Source: Opitutaceae bacterium EW11
GTDB lineage: Bacteria > Verrucomicrobiota > Verrucomicrobiia > Opitutales > Opitutaceae
Reading direction: 5' to 3'
Length of the DNA stretch: 64,000 nt
Assembly: GCA_003054665.1 (NCBI GenBank)
Contig: QAYY01000010.1
Coordinates: 124,001-188,000, forward strand
Numbering within the stretch: the first letter of the stretch is position 1; the number at the start of each line of letters is the position of its first letter. This document shows positions 35,570 to 44,324 of the stretch, in pieces. The translations under genes were made by a program, and so were the position numbers. The notes under the pieces were generated by a model. It searched no databases, was not told the origin of the DNA, and saw only the letters and a program-made list of their open reading frames with translations.

Positions 35570-35585
35570 GGCGCGTAAGCGCCGG
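35568..35585. repeat. CCGGCGC-GTAA-GCGCCGG palindrome
   Basis: A perfect 7-bp inverted repeat with a 4-base loop, 5 bp after the stop codon of the minus-strand gene at 35591. It may act as a terminator hairpin for that gene; no T-run follows. Confidence 0.6.
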
Positions 35586-35590
35586 CCCTA

Positions 35591-36394
35591 CTACTCCGCA
35601 GGGGTCGGCTGCGTCTGCGGCGGCAGTTGCCCCAGGACTTTCCGGATATCGGGGATCTCCTTCACACGCCGGCCGCCCGCCCGACGCTCGAGATAGGGAT
35701 CCATCTCGGCGACGACCTCGATCTCTTCATTCGTCTCGCGGCCTTCCTCATCCTCGCTGCCCTCCTCGAGATCCTCCTCGTCGAGGATTTCCCAGTCCGG
35801 CTCGTCGAACAGATGCGACATCCGTCGCGCCTGCGGTTCGAGCAGCAGCGGCGGGTTTTTGACTCGGCCCTCCTTCACGAACTCAAAAAGGCAGGGATAG
35901 AACTGGTCTTTGAAACGCGCCTGAAAGTCGGAGAGCCATTTGTTCGCCACTCCCTCGCGCCGGGCCAGGAGCACGACGTCCGAAAAGTGAATACAGGCCT
36001 CGTACCACGGCACGAGTTCCTTGTGCTGCTCGGCCGCCTGGCAGTTGACAATGGTGATAACGCGAGCCAGTTCGCCTCCGCTGCGCTCGAGCCACGCCTT
36101 GAAGGATTCGATCTGATCGACGGGGTTCACCCAACCGTCCGTAAGCAGGAAGACATGTGTCGCGTCGCCGATGGCATCGAGCGGAATCTGCATTTCACCT
36201 TGCGACCACGTCCAGCGCACGAGCCGCCACGGCGGATTCTCACGGTCGAAGGGCAGCTCGGTGGAACTCAGGAGCACCACGGCACGCTCGTCCTCCGCGA
36301 GACCGCCGTCGATCAAATCGGCAAGAATCGGCCTGCGGCCTGAACCTGAGGCACCGAGGACGACGTAAATCAGGGGAGGCTCGTTCTGGCTCAT
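35591..36394 (-). CDS. Hypothetical protein with degenerate P-loop-like N-terminus
   Basis: 267 residues, cytoplasmic. The first strand and loop, IYVVLGASGSGRRPILADL, look like a Walker A motif in which the lysine is replaced (GASGSGRR), and FLLTDGWVNPVDQIE with ARVITIVNCQAAEQ resembles later strands of a G3E/CobW-like GTPase fold. The C-terminal region is strongly acidic (DEEDLEEGSEDEEG). No family is recognised with confidence, and nucleotide binding is doubtful without the lysine. ATG 36394 starts MSQNEPPLIYVV; the open extension to 36493 has no protein character. It lies 40 bp downstream of chorismate synthase on the same strand and may be co-transcribed with it. Confidence 0.75.
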   Translation of the reverse strand: MSQNEPPLIYVVLGASGSGRRPILADLIDGGLAEDERAVVLLSSTELPFDRENPPWRLVRWTWSQGEMQIPLDAIGDATHVFLLTDGWVNPVDQIESFKAWLERSGGELARVITIVNCQAAEQHKELVPWYEACIHFSDVVLLARREGVANKWLSDFQARFKDQFYPCLFEFVKEGRVKNPPLLLEPQARRMSHLFDEPDWEILDEEDLEEGSEDEEGRETNEEIEVVAEMDPYLERRAGGRRVKEIPDIRKVLGQLPPQTQPTPAE

Positions 36395-36434
36395 GCCGGT
36401 ACGGTACCGTAGATAGATGGTTTTCGCAGGCCCC

Positions 36435-37541
36435 TCAGAAACTGAAGGTACCGCACTGAGCCTTCTGCCGCATCCAGTGATCGACCAGAACAAGCGCGGC
36501 CATCGCTTCGACGATCGGCACGGCGCGCGGGAGGACGCAGGGATCGTGGCGGCCCCGCCCCATCAGCTCCGTTTCGTGGCCCTCCAGGTCGATCGTTTTC
36601 TGCGGCTGCAGGATCGTAGCCGTCGGCTTGAACGCGACTCGGAAAACAATCTCCTCGCCGTTGCTGATCCCGCCCTGCACGCCGCCGGAGCGGTTCGTTA
36701 CAGTGTGGATACGCCCGCCGGCGGTTTCGATCGGATCGTTGTGCTGCGATCCTTTGAGCAGCGTGCCGGAAAACCCGCTGCCGATCTCGAAGCCCTTCGT
36801 CGCCGGAAGCGAAAGCATCGCCTTGCCCAAGTCCGCCTCGAGGCGGTCGAAAACGGGATCGCCGAGGCCGGCCGGCACGCCGCGCACGCGACACTCGATG
36901 ACGCCGCCCACGGAATCGCCTTCCGAACGCACCGCTTTGATTCGCTCGATCATCCGGGCCGCCGTATCCGGGTGCGGACACCGTACGGCATTCGCCTCCA
37001 CCTCGGTCAACGAGGGAAAGGCCTGCAGGGCTTCCGCCGGCACCGCGACGTCCTGCACGCGAATCACGAATGCACGGATTTCGACCGGCCGCGCCGGATC
37101 GGCCAGGGCCAGGATTTTTTTCGCGACCGCTCCGGCCGCGACACGGGCAATCGTCTCGCGGGCAGAACTGCGGCCGCCGCCGCGGTAATCTCGGATCCCA
37201 TACTTCGCCTGGTAACTGAAGTCCGCGTGGGAAGGACGAAACTTGTCCTTCATCTCCGCATACGCGCCAGGGCGCTGATCGAGGTTGCGAACCAGCATGG
37301 CGAGCGGCGTGCCGGTCGTCCGCCCCTCAAAAATCCCGGAGAGAATCTCGACTTTGTCCTCCTCCTTGCGCGGCGTGACGATGTCGCTCTGGCCCGGACG
37401 GCGCCGATCCAGCTCGACCTGGATTTCTTCCGCGGTGAGCGGCAGCCGGGGCGGACAACCGTCGACAGTGACGCCCACTCCCGCCCCGTGGCTTTCGCCC
37501 CAGGTCGAGATCGCGAAAAGTTTTCCGAAGCTGCTGCCCAT
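36435..37541 (-). CDS. aroC: Chorismate synthase
   Basis: 368 residues, full length. It converts 5-enolpyruvylshikimate 3-phosphate to chorismate with reduced FMN, the last shikimate-pathway step. All three family signatures are present: the N-terminal [17 protein letters not shown], the central [29 protein letters not shown] (positions about 105-135) with the FMN/phosphate-binding residues, and the C-terminal [21 protein letters not shown] 37541 gives [19 protein letters not shown], the canonical start. It is divergent from the secretin gene and upstream of the unknown P-loop-like protein. Confidence 0.97.
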   Translation of the reverse strand: MGSSFGKLFAISTWGESHGAGVGVTVDGCPPRLPLTAEEIQVELDRRRPGQSDIVTPRKEEDKVEILSGIFEGRTTGTPLAMLVRNLDQRPGAYAEMKDKFRPSHADFSYQAKYGIRDYRGGGRSSARETIARVAAGAVAKKILALADPARPVEIRAFVIRVQDVAVPAEALQAFPSLTEVEANAVRCPHPDTAARMIERIKAVRSEGDSVGGVIECRVRGVPAGLGDPVFDRLEADLGKAMLSLPATKGFEIGSGFSGTLLKGSQHNDPIETAGGRIHTVTNRSGGVQGGISNGEEIVFRVAFKPTATILQPQKTIDLEGHETELMGRGRHDPCVLPRAVPIVEAMAALVLVDHWMRQKAQCGTFSF

Positions 37542-37715
37542 TGTGTTGCGGAGGTTTGGTCCCCCGCTACGTCCCGGCAAGTGTCAAATCCGGCAACTAT
37601 CCCGAGTTTGGAGCGTCTAGCGAAGGCGCGTCCAATATCACCGTTTACAACTTAGGATCGATCGCCTCTCATGCCTTTTCGGGAATTTGTACCTTCTGGT
37701 AATCAACCTCGCTTC

Positions 37716-39803
37716 ATGACCCCGCGTTCCTTTCGACGGTGGATTGTCGCTGGCTTTTTCGGCGCCTGCGTCTCCCTTTTTGCTCAACCGACTCCGAGCC
37801 CCGCTCCCGCCGTCCCGGTGACGGCGCCTACCATCGCGCCCAAAGACGATGAGATGGTCCAGAAGGTCGATCTGCGGGACGCGCCCATCGACCTCGTGCT
37901 CGGTCTGCTGGAAAGCTGGACCGGCCGCACCATCCTCCGTCCGCAGCAGCTGCCCACTCCCACGTTTACGATCAATCTCGGCAAGCCGCTGCCAAAATCG
38001 GAGGCGGTTCTCGCCCTCGAGACGCTGCTCAACCTGAACGGCATCGGCGTGATTCCGGTGGGCGACCGTTACCTGAAGATCGTCGATCTGCCGCGCGTGC
38101 GCATGGAGGCACCTCAGCTGATCGAGGGCTCCACGCTAGATCTGCCGCCCAGCGGACAGGTGGCCACGAAACTCTTTCAACTGGAGTTTCAGCGGGTGAC
38201 CGAATTCCTGCCGCAGATCAACATGCTGCTCAACGGCAACATTGGCGGCTATGTCGTATTCGAAAAGAGCAACGCCGCGCTGATCACCGACTCCATTTCC
38301 ACGCTCCAGCGCATCGAGCTTCTGATCAAGAAACTCGATCAACCGCTCACGACGGGGCTCACACCGCGCTTTTATTCAATCCGGTTCGCCAAGGCCAGCG
38401 ACCTGGTGAGCAAGATAAACAGCATCGTCCAAGGGCCGTTGCAGAATCAGCTCGGCGCCGCGACCAAGTATTCGGCCGACGATCGGACGAACCAGATCGT
38501 GCTCCTCGCCGACCCGCGGCAGTATCCGTTCTTTGACGACCTGATCGACAAGCTGGACGTCAAAGCCGACCCGAACACGCGCAACGAGGTCATCTACCTC
38601 AAGCACGCGGCCGCCAAGGACGTCGCGACGCTGCTCTCGAACCTGATTTCGAATCAGACCAAGGCCACGCAGTCCGGCACCTCCACCTCGGTACGCTCGG
38701 CGCAGTTCGCGCCGAATATGCCGAACGCGACTCCGCCCGGAGTCCAGCCGGCGCCGATCCTCCCCGGAACGGTCGGAGATCTCAACGTGCCGACGAACGA
38801 ATTCAGCGGGCTCGTCAGCGTTCAGCCCGACGAGCGCAGCAACGCCGTCGTCGTTTCCGGAACAGTGGACGACATCCGCCTGATCCAGGAACTGGTGGAG
38901 AAAATCGACGTGCTCCTCGCCCAGGTTCGCATCGAGGTGGTGATCGCCGAGGTTTCGCTGTCCGATTCCGACTCCACGGGAATCAGCGCGCTCGGGCTCA
39001 AGCTGGACGGAAACAAGCTGGTGGGCTTCTCCCTCGGGGCTGGCAACGCCGGTGTCTCCGTCTCGGGAGCGAGCGACACGGGCACCGCCTCGGGCTTGGC
39101 GACGATCGCACATCCCGGCTGGGACTTGTCGGGCTTGGTCTCGCTTTCGACCACGCCGCGGAAGAACAACTCCCACATCCTTTCGAACCCGATCATCACC
39201 ACAACGCACAACAAAGAGGCGACCGTCTTTGTTGGCGAAACCCGACCGGTGATCTCGAGCTATCTTCCGGATACCAGCGGTTCTACCGCCGTAGGCACCG
39301 GATACCGGACGAGCATCAACCAGCAGGAGATCGGTATCCGGCTGAAGGTGAAGCCGCTGATTGGTTCGGACAACTCTGTCCAGTTGGAGATTGACCAGGA
39401 AGTAAACGATGTGGGCCCCAACGTTACGATCGATGGGAATCCACAGCCAATCGTCCTGAAGCGGACCACCAGCTCGTTCATCAGTGTCAAGAGCGGCGAG
39501 ATCATCGTGCTCGGCGGACTGCAGCGGAAAAAGAAAACGCGTGAGACGAACCGGCTCGGCCCCATCCCTTTCATCGGCGATCTGCTTGGCGCGCGCAGTC
39601 ATTCCAACGACAGGCAAGAGCTCATCTTCTTCCTTCGCCCGACGGTTCTGACGAATTCCCAGGCCGATAATTCGGGGGCGTTCTCCCGACTGGAAACAAT
39701 GCCGAACAAGGGCGACGTGAACGAGGCGCTCGGCATCGCGCCTCCCGCCAAGGAAGAAAAGCACGAGGACCGGCCTGAGCTTATGCGGCCTCGCAAGCAC
39801 TGA
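37716..39803 (+). CDS. Secretin, GspD/PilQ family
   Basis: About 695 residues from ATG 37716, which gives a clean signal peptide (TPRSFRRWIVAGFFGACV, cleavage after LFAQ); ATG 37671 is a possible upstream start. N-terminal N0/N1-type domains (VDLRDAPIDLVLGLLESW, FEKSNAALITDSISTLQRI) precede repeated secretin N-domains (NQIVLLADPRQYPFFDDLI, NAVVVSGTVDDIRLIQELV). The C-terminal secretin domain has NNSHILSNPIITTTHNKEA, VGETRPVISSY, GIRLKVKPLIG and LGPIPFIGDLLG. Members form the outer-membrane gate of type II secretion or type IV pili. The gene is followed after 11 bp by a PulE-type ATPase and then a GspF-type protein, in one operon. No pilotin or pseudopilin gene is adjacent. Confidence 0.93.
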   Translation: MTPRSFRRWIVAGFFGACVSLFAQPTPSPAPAVPVTAPTIAPKDDEMVQKVDLRDAPIDLVLGLLESWTGRTILRPQQLPTPTFTINLGKPLPKSEAVLALETLLNLNGIGVIPVGDRYLKIVDLPRVRMEAPQLIEGSTLDLPPSGQVATKLFQLEFQRVTEFLPQINMLLNGNIGGYVVFEKSNAALITDSISTLQRIELLIKKLDQPLTTGLTPRFYSIRFAKASDLVSKINSIVQGPLQNQLGAATKYSADDRTNQIVLLADPRQYPFFDDLIDKLDVKADPNTRNEVIYLKHAAAKDVATLLSNLISNQTKATQSGTSTSVRSAQFAPNMPNATPPGVQPAPILPGTVGDLNVPTNEFSGLVSVQPDERSNAVVVSGTVDDIRLIQELVEKIDVLLAQVRIEVVIAEVSLSDSDSTGISALGLKLDGNKLVGFSLGAGNAGVSVSGASDTGTASGLATIAHPGWDLSGLVSLSTTPRKNNSHILSNPIITTTHNKEATVFVGETRPVISSYLPDTSGSTAVGTGYRTSINQQEIGIRLKVKPLIGSDNSVQLEIDQEVNDVGPNVTIDGNPQPIVLKRTTSSFISVKSGEIIVLGGLQRKKKTRETNRLGPIPFIGDLLGARSHSNDRQELIFFLRPTVLTNSQADNSGAFSRLETMPNKGDVNEALGIAPPAKEEKHEDRPELMRPRKH

Positions 39804-39814
39804 GCGCCATCGCC

Positions 39815-41551
39815 ATGTCGGATACCGCTACGATTCCCACGCTGCCGCCGTCCCTCGCGGAACGCCTCTCCGAGGAGCAGCGTCAGGCCGTCGTCGAAGC
39901 GTCGCGCGGCCAGCGGCTGAAAACGCTTTCGATCCAGCTCAAGATTTCGGAGGCAGAGACGCTCACCGCCATGGCCATTGCCAGCGGTCTCGACGTCGCC
40001 AGCAATCTCGAGGCCGACAGCGCCGCCCTCAGCGTACTCCCGGCCCGTTTGGTCCACGACTACCAGATCGTGCCGATTCTCCTCCGGCCAGGAACGCGCT
40101 CTCCCCTTCCAGAGAGTACGGCGGCAGCCACGCCGACCACCCCGCTCCACCTCGCCACGGCCTGGCCGCCGGACAACGTGATGGTGGATTGGATACGCAC
40201 GTTTACGGCCCGGCCGCTCGTGTGGCACCTCGGCGTCCCGGAAAAAATCCATCAACTCATCCTGCAGCATTTCGGCGTCGGTTCGGGCAGTCTCGAGGAT
40301 TCCGACGAGGGTTACGTCGCGCCGGAGGCCGCGGAGCAGGCGGAGGCCGAGATCGATGAGGAGGCGGCCGTCGTTCGCTTCGTCACCGACGTCATCACGC
40401 AGGCCGTGGCCGACGAGGCGACGGACATCCATTTCGAGCCCCAGGAGGGCCAGCTGAGAATCCGATATCGAGTGGACGGCATCCTCGTTCAGGTCCCGGT
40501 CCCGGAAAACCTGCTCCGCTTCCAGGACGCGATCATCTCGCGCCTGAAGATCATGGCGAAGCTCAACATCTCGGAGAGACGTCTCCCGCAGGACGGCCGC
40601 ATCAACTTCCGGGCCAACGGCACGATCCTCGACATCCGCGTCTCGACCATTCCAACGATCTACGCCGAGTCCGTCTCGCTCCGCCTCCTCAACCAGAAGA
40701 AGGAGGCCTACAGCATGGAGCGCCTCGGCATGAGCGACGAGGAGCAGAACGAGATCAACCACGTCCTCAACTTCCCGCACGGCATCATCCTGGTCACCGG
40801 CCCGACCGGCTCCGGCAAGTCGACCTCGCTGAACGCCTTCCTGCGCAAGATCAACTCGCCCGAGCTGCGCATCGTCACGATCGAGGACCCGATCGAATAC
40901 GAGGTCCCCGGCGTGAACCAAATGCAGGTTCGACCCGAGATCGGCCTGAAGTTTTCCGACGCGCTCCGCCACGTGCTCCGCCAGGATCCCGACGTCATCA
41001 TGGTCGGTGAGATCCGCGACCTGGATACGGCGGAGATCGCCATCCGCGCCTCGCTGACCGGCCACTTGGTATTCTCGACGCTGCACACCAACGACGCACC
41101 CGGTGCAATCACCCGGTTGATCGACATGGGCATCGAACCGTTCCTCGTCGCATCCGCCATCGAGATTGTGATCGCCCAGCGCCTCGTCCGCCGCCTCTGC
41201 CCCGAGTGCGCGCGGGCCGAACCGGTGAACAAGCTGAAGCTCCGCGACACGCTCGCCATTCTCGGTCTGGATCCGGGGGAAGCCGATCACGTGCATTCAC
41301 TGAAATCCCCCGCCGGATGCGATCGCTGTCGTGGAACCGGCTACCGCGGACGAATCGGCATTTTCGAAATCCTCAAACCGAACGACGAACTGCACGAGCT
41401 CATCCTGAAACGGGAGAGCACCCGCACGCTCGCCCAATGCGCCCGGCGGCACGGCATGCGCACCCTCCAGCAGTCGGGCTGGGAAAAAGTCGTGGCTGGG
41501 TACACGACGCTCGACGAAGTGCTGCGCGTCATCACGGTGACGGAGAAATAG
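39815..41551 (+). CDS. Type II secretion / type IV pilus assembly ATPase (GspE/PilB family)
   Basis: 578 residues, cytoplasmic hexameric motor. An N-terminal MshEN-like region (about 20-130) is followed by the N2 domain (EATDIHFEPQEGQLRIRYR) and the C-terminal ATPase with Walker A GPTGSGKSTSL (K335), Asp box RIVTIEDPIEYEVPG, Walker B RQDPDVIMVGEIRD and His box LTGHLVFSTLHTNDA. The tetracysteine zinc loop is visible (LCPECAR ... GCDRCRGTGYRGR). It powers assembly of pseudopili or pili through the GspF platform. It is 11 bp from the secretin and 8 bp from the platform gene. Type II secretion versus type IV pilus cannot be separated from these three genes alone; no PilT-like retraction ATPase is present here. 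Confidence 0.94.
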   Translation: MSDTATIPTLPPSLAERLSEEQRQAVVEASRGQRLKTLSIQLKISEAETLTAMAIASGLDVASNLEADSAALSVLPARLVHDYQIVPILLRPGTRSPLPESTAAATPTTPLHLATAWPPDNVMVDWIRTFTARPLVWHLGVPEKIHQLILQHFGVGSGSLEDSDEGYVAPEAAEQAEAEIDEEAAVVRFVTDVITQAVADEATDIHFEPQEGQLRIRYRVDGILVQVPVPENLLRFQDAIISRLKIMAKLNISERRLPQDGRINFRANGTILDIRVSTIPTIYAESVSLRLLNQKKEAYSMERLGMSDEEQNEINHVLNFPHGIILVTGPTGSGKSTSLNAFLRKINSPELRIVTIEDPIEYEVPGVNQMQVRPEIGLKFSDALRHVLRQDPDVIMVGEIRDLDTAEIAIRASLTGHLVFSTLHTNDAPGAITRLIDMGIEPFLVASAIEIVIAQRLVRRLCPECARAEPVNKLKLRDTLAILGLDPGEADHVHSLKSPAGCDRCRGTGYRGRIGIFEILKPNDELHELILKRESTRTLAQCARRHGMRTLQQSGWEKVVAGYTTLDEVLRVITVTEK

Positions 41552-41559
41552 CGCGGCCC

Positions 41560-42825
41560 ATGCCCCGGTTTTCCTACACCGCCCGCGATCGCGCGGGCCA
41601 GTCCGTCGCTTCAACGATCGATGCTCCCTCCCGAAAGGATGCATTGAGGCTCCTGTCCGCACGTGGGCTGCAGCCGGTGCAGGTCGAGGAAACCGCGTCC
41701 GGAAAACCTTCCGGCGCCAGACAGCCGAAACCGGAAAACAAACCGTTCTTCTCGACCGAACCGTCGCAGCCGAAGCGAGCCTCGGCGAAGCTCACGCGAA
41801 AAGAGCGCCTGCCCTTCCTTCAGACGCTGTCCGATTTGATCACGAGCGGCCTGTCCGCCGGCGAGGCGGTGCGTCTCCTTTCCGTCCGCATCCAGGAGCC
41901 TGCCCTTCGCTCGCTCTGCAGCGCGCTCTGGGAACGCCTCAGTGAAGGTGCGCCCTTGTCGCGGGCCATGGGCGATTTTCCGGAGGTTTTTGACCCGTCG
42001 ACGGTGAATCTCATCCAGGCAGGCGAGGCGACGGGCAGCCTGAAGGAGGTGCTCGGCCGGCTGATCAGCCATCTGACCGAGCAACGCGAGCTTCGGCGCG
42101 AGCTCACCGCCGCCCTCGCCTATCCGGTGTTCATGGTGTTCGTGGCCGCAGGCGTGATTCTCTTCTTTCTCTTCTTCCTCCTGCCACGGCTTCAGGCGCT
42201 CCTCCACTCGCTCGGCGGAAAGCTCCCGGTCTCGACCCAGATTCTCGTCGGATTGTCCAACTTCGCCCTTCACTACGGGGTGTTCGTCGGCGGCGGGCTG
42301 GTGTTCGGCGCGATTGCCTTCTGGCGCTGGCGGAAGACCAACGTCGGTCGCGAAGCCACGGACCGCTGGGCCTTGAAGCTGCCGCTGGTCGGTCCCTTCG
42401 TCGTCAGCCGCACCATTCTCGTCTTCAGCCAGACCCTCTCCGTGCTCTTGGAGAACGGAATCACCGCCGCCGAAGCGCTTCGGATGACGGAGCGGCAGAT
42501 CGCAAACGTGATTCACCGTCGGGCTTTCAACGAAGCCACGGCGCGCGTCCTTGAGGGCGAAGCACTTTCGACCTCCCTCCAGCGCACCAACTGCTTCCCG
42601 GCGCTGGTGCTGGACCAACTCGCGGTCGGTGAAAACACGGGCAACGTGGTCCCCAGCTTGAAGAAGATCGGCGACGTCTACCAGAAGGCGGTTACGAACC
42701 AACTCTCCGTCTTCACCCGTGTGCTCGCCAGCGCCGTCCTTCTGGGCGTGTTCGCCTTCGTCGGCTTCATCGCCTTCGCCATCATCAGCGCGGTGTTCCA
42801 GCTGAGCGCCTCGTTCAAGATGTAA
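41560..42825 (+). CDS. Inner-membrane platform protein (GspF/PilC family)
   Basis: 421 residues. MPRFSYTARDRAGQSVAST and DALRLLSARGLQPVQVEE form the usual start, followed by a basic linker (about 55-85). Two T2SSF domains come next: first LPFLQTLSDLITSGLSAGEAV ... LIQAGEATGSLKEVL, and second FSQTLSVLLENGITAAEAL ... QLAVGENTGNVVPSL. Three membrane segments are visible (about 190-215, 240-260, 390-415). The protein connects the GspE motor to pseudopilin assembly. The ATG at 41560 lies 8 bp after the ATPase stop; the open frame upstream (to 41206) is a shadow of the ATPase gene. Confidence 0.93.
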   Translation: MPRFSYTARDRAGQSVASTIDAPSRKDALRLLSARGLQPVQVEETASGKPSGARQPKPENKPFFSTEPSQPKRASAKLTRKERLPFLQTLSDLITSGLSAGEAVRLLSVRIQEPALRSLCSALWERLSEGAPLSRAMGDFPEVFDPSTVNLIQAGEATGSLKEVLGRLISHLTEQRELRRELTAALAYPVFMVFVAAGVILFFLFFLLPRLQALLHSLGGKLPVSTQILVGLSNFALHYGVFVGGGLVFGAIAFWRWRKTNVGREATDRWALKLPLVGPFVVSRTILVFSQTLSVLLENGITAAEALRMTERQIANVIHRRAFNEATARVLEGEALSTSLQRTNCFPALVLDQLAVGENTGNVVPSLKKIGDVYQKAVTNQLSVFTRVLASAVLLGVFAFVGFIAFAIISAVFQLSASFKM

Positions 42826-42848
42826 GCCGCGCCGCGGAGCCGACGCGG

Positions 42849-42877
42849 TTAGTTGGAATTCGTAATTGGTAGTTGGA
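42849..42877 (+). repeat. AGTTGG intergenic repeat, copy 3
   Basis: TTAGTTGGAATTCGTAATTG continuing with GTAGTTGG, located 24 bp after the gspF-like stop. It matches the minus strand of 35537-35569 over most of its length. Confidence 0.65.
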
Positions 42878-42961
42878 CGCAGGCCCCCTCCGGACCGCAG
42901 GGCCGCCGTTTCGGGGCGCCGGCACCCGCACCGATGGAGGCCGGCAGCCGGCTCTCCCGAC

Positions 42962-42990
42962 AAAAAGAGCCCGGCATCGCTGCCGTGCTC
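42962..42990 (-). terminator. Rho-independent terminator of the GH130 gene
   Basis: On the minus strand GAGCACGGCA / TGCCGGGCTC (one wobble pair) with loop GCGA is followed by TTTTT, 33 bp past the GH130 stop. Confidence 0.85.
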
Positions 42991-43022
42991 GTAGTGGAAA
43001 GATCCTTACGCCGGGGCAAATC

Positions 43023-44021
43023 TCAGGCGTTATCCTCGGTGTCCTGGGTGTCCTTGATGTGCTGCAGCAGAGTGTCGACGGTGGTGAAGCCCAGGCCGAC
43101 CACGGTATCCGCCGCGCCATAATAGATGGCCATCCGGCCGGTCTTGGCGTCGGCCAGCGCGGCGCAGGGGAACACCACGTTCGGCACGTCGCCCACCATC
43201 TCGTAGGGCTCCGACGGCGTCAGCACGTAGGCCTTGGCGTTGGCCTTCACCTTCCAGGGTTGCTCGAGGTCGAGCAGGGCGACGCCGGCGCGGTAGACGT
43301 AGCCGGTGCATGTATTCACCACGCCATGATACAGCATCAGCCAGCCCTCGGAGGTCTCGATCGGCATCGGTCCCGGGCCGATCTTCAGCCAGTCCCAGCC
43401 GGTGTTGCCGCGGAGGACGTGGCGGTGGCGGCCCCAGAATTCGAGGTCCGGGCTCTGGCTTAGGTAAATCTCGCCGAAGGGCGTGTGCGCGTTGTCGCTG
43501 GGGCGGCTCAACATCAGGTAGTAGCCGTTGACCTTGCGCGGGAAGAGCACGCCGTTGCGATTGAAGGGCAGGAAGGCGTTCTCCATCAGGTGGAACTCCT
43601 TGAAGTCCGTCGTCCAGGCCATGCCGATGGTCGCACCGTGGTAGTTGTTGCACCACGTCACGTAATACTTGTCGTCGATCTTGACCACGCGCGGATCGTA
43701 GCCGCCGCGAGTGAAAATCTCCTTATCGCCACCGACGAACTGAAGGGGATTCGTCTCGAAATCCCACTTCAAGCCGTCCGGGCTGCGCCCAACATAGAGA
43801 CGGTGGCGCATGCAGACGTTGTCGCAGCGGAAGACGCCGATGAAGCCGCCCTCCCACGGGACAACCGCGCTGTTGAACACGGAGTTCGCCTTGTGGATCG
43901 CGTACCGGCCGATCACCGGATTGGCGGTATAGCGCCAGATGACATCGGAGCAGCCTTGCGGCTTCTCCTGCCAGGGCAGATTGGGAATTTCGGGACCGAC
44001 GATTCTGACTTTTCCGGGCAT
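43023..44021 (-). CDS. GH130 phosphorylase, probably beta-1,4-mannooligosaccharide type
   Basis: 332 residues, no signal peptide, so cytoplasmic. The five-bladed GH130 fold is indicated by KANSVFNSAVVPWEGGF, HRLYVGRSPDGLKWDF, the catalytic aspartate D109 in RGGYDPRVVKIDDKYYV, phosphate-contact arginine region LMLSRPSDNAHTPFG, and LMLYHGVVNTCTGYVYR with the conserved histidine/tyrosine. GH130 enzymes use inorganic phosphate to split beta-mannosides, releasing alpha-mannose 1-phosphate. The sequence looks closer to the mannooligosaccharide (GH130_2) group than to the mannosylglucose group, but the substrate is an inference. It is divergent from the GH94 operon and has its own terminator. Confidence 0.9.
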   Translation of the reverse strand: MPGKVRIVGPEIPNLPWQEKPQGCSDVIWRYTANPVIGRYAIHKANSVFNSAVVPWEGGFIGVFRCDNVCMRHRLYVGRSPDGLKWDFETNPLQFVGGDKEIFTRGGYDPRVVKIDDKYYVTWCNNYHGATIGMAWTTDFKEFHLMENAFLPFNRNGVLFPRKVNGYYLMLSRPSDNAHTPFGEIYLSQSPDLEFWGRHRHVLRGNTGWDWLKIGPGPMPIETSEGWLMLYHGVVNTCTGYVYRAGVALLDLEQPWKVKANAKAYVLTPSEPYEMVGDVPNVVFPCAALADAKTGRMAIYYGAADTVVGLGFTTVDTLLQHIKDTQDTEDNA

Positions 44022-44120
44022 GTGAGGAAGGGGCCTGGTTTCGCAGACGACCGCAACCGAGGCGGAGGGGCGATCCTGCCCGTTGCAGCCCCCGGCTCAC
44101 AAATCGGCCTGCGCTCTTTC

Positions 44121-44149
44121 GTTATAGGCATGGCGAACAGCCTGACCAA
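44121..44149 (-). promoter_or_regulatory. Candidate promoter of the GH130 gene
   Basis: On the minus strand TTGGTC (44144-44149) is separated by 17 bp from TATAAC (44121-44126), about 100 bp upstream of the GH130 start. The remaining divergent 44022-44324 interval holds no gene. Confidence 0.5.
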
Positions 44150-44324
44150 GTGCGTTTTGCTCTAACGAACGAGTCCTCACCTCATTGAGCGCGGACAAGC
44201 CGGTCCACAACGTGTCCGCTTGCAGCCGAGAGAACAGTCCTCCCTCCCGCGGCCTGGGCACACCCCGTATCCGCTGGACCATTCACAGGCCGTCGCCACA
44301 GGCGCGGCCGCCTGAGATTCCGTC

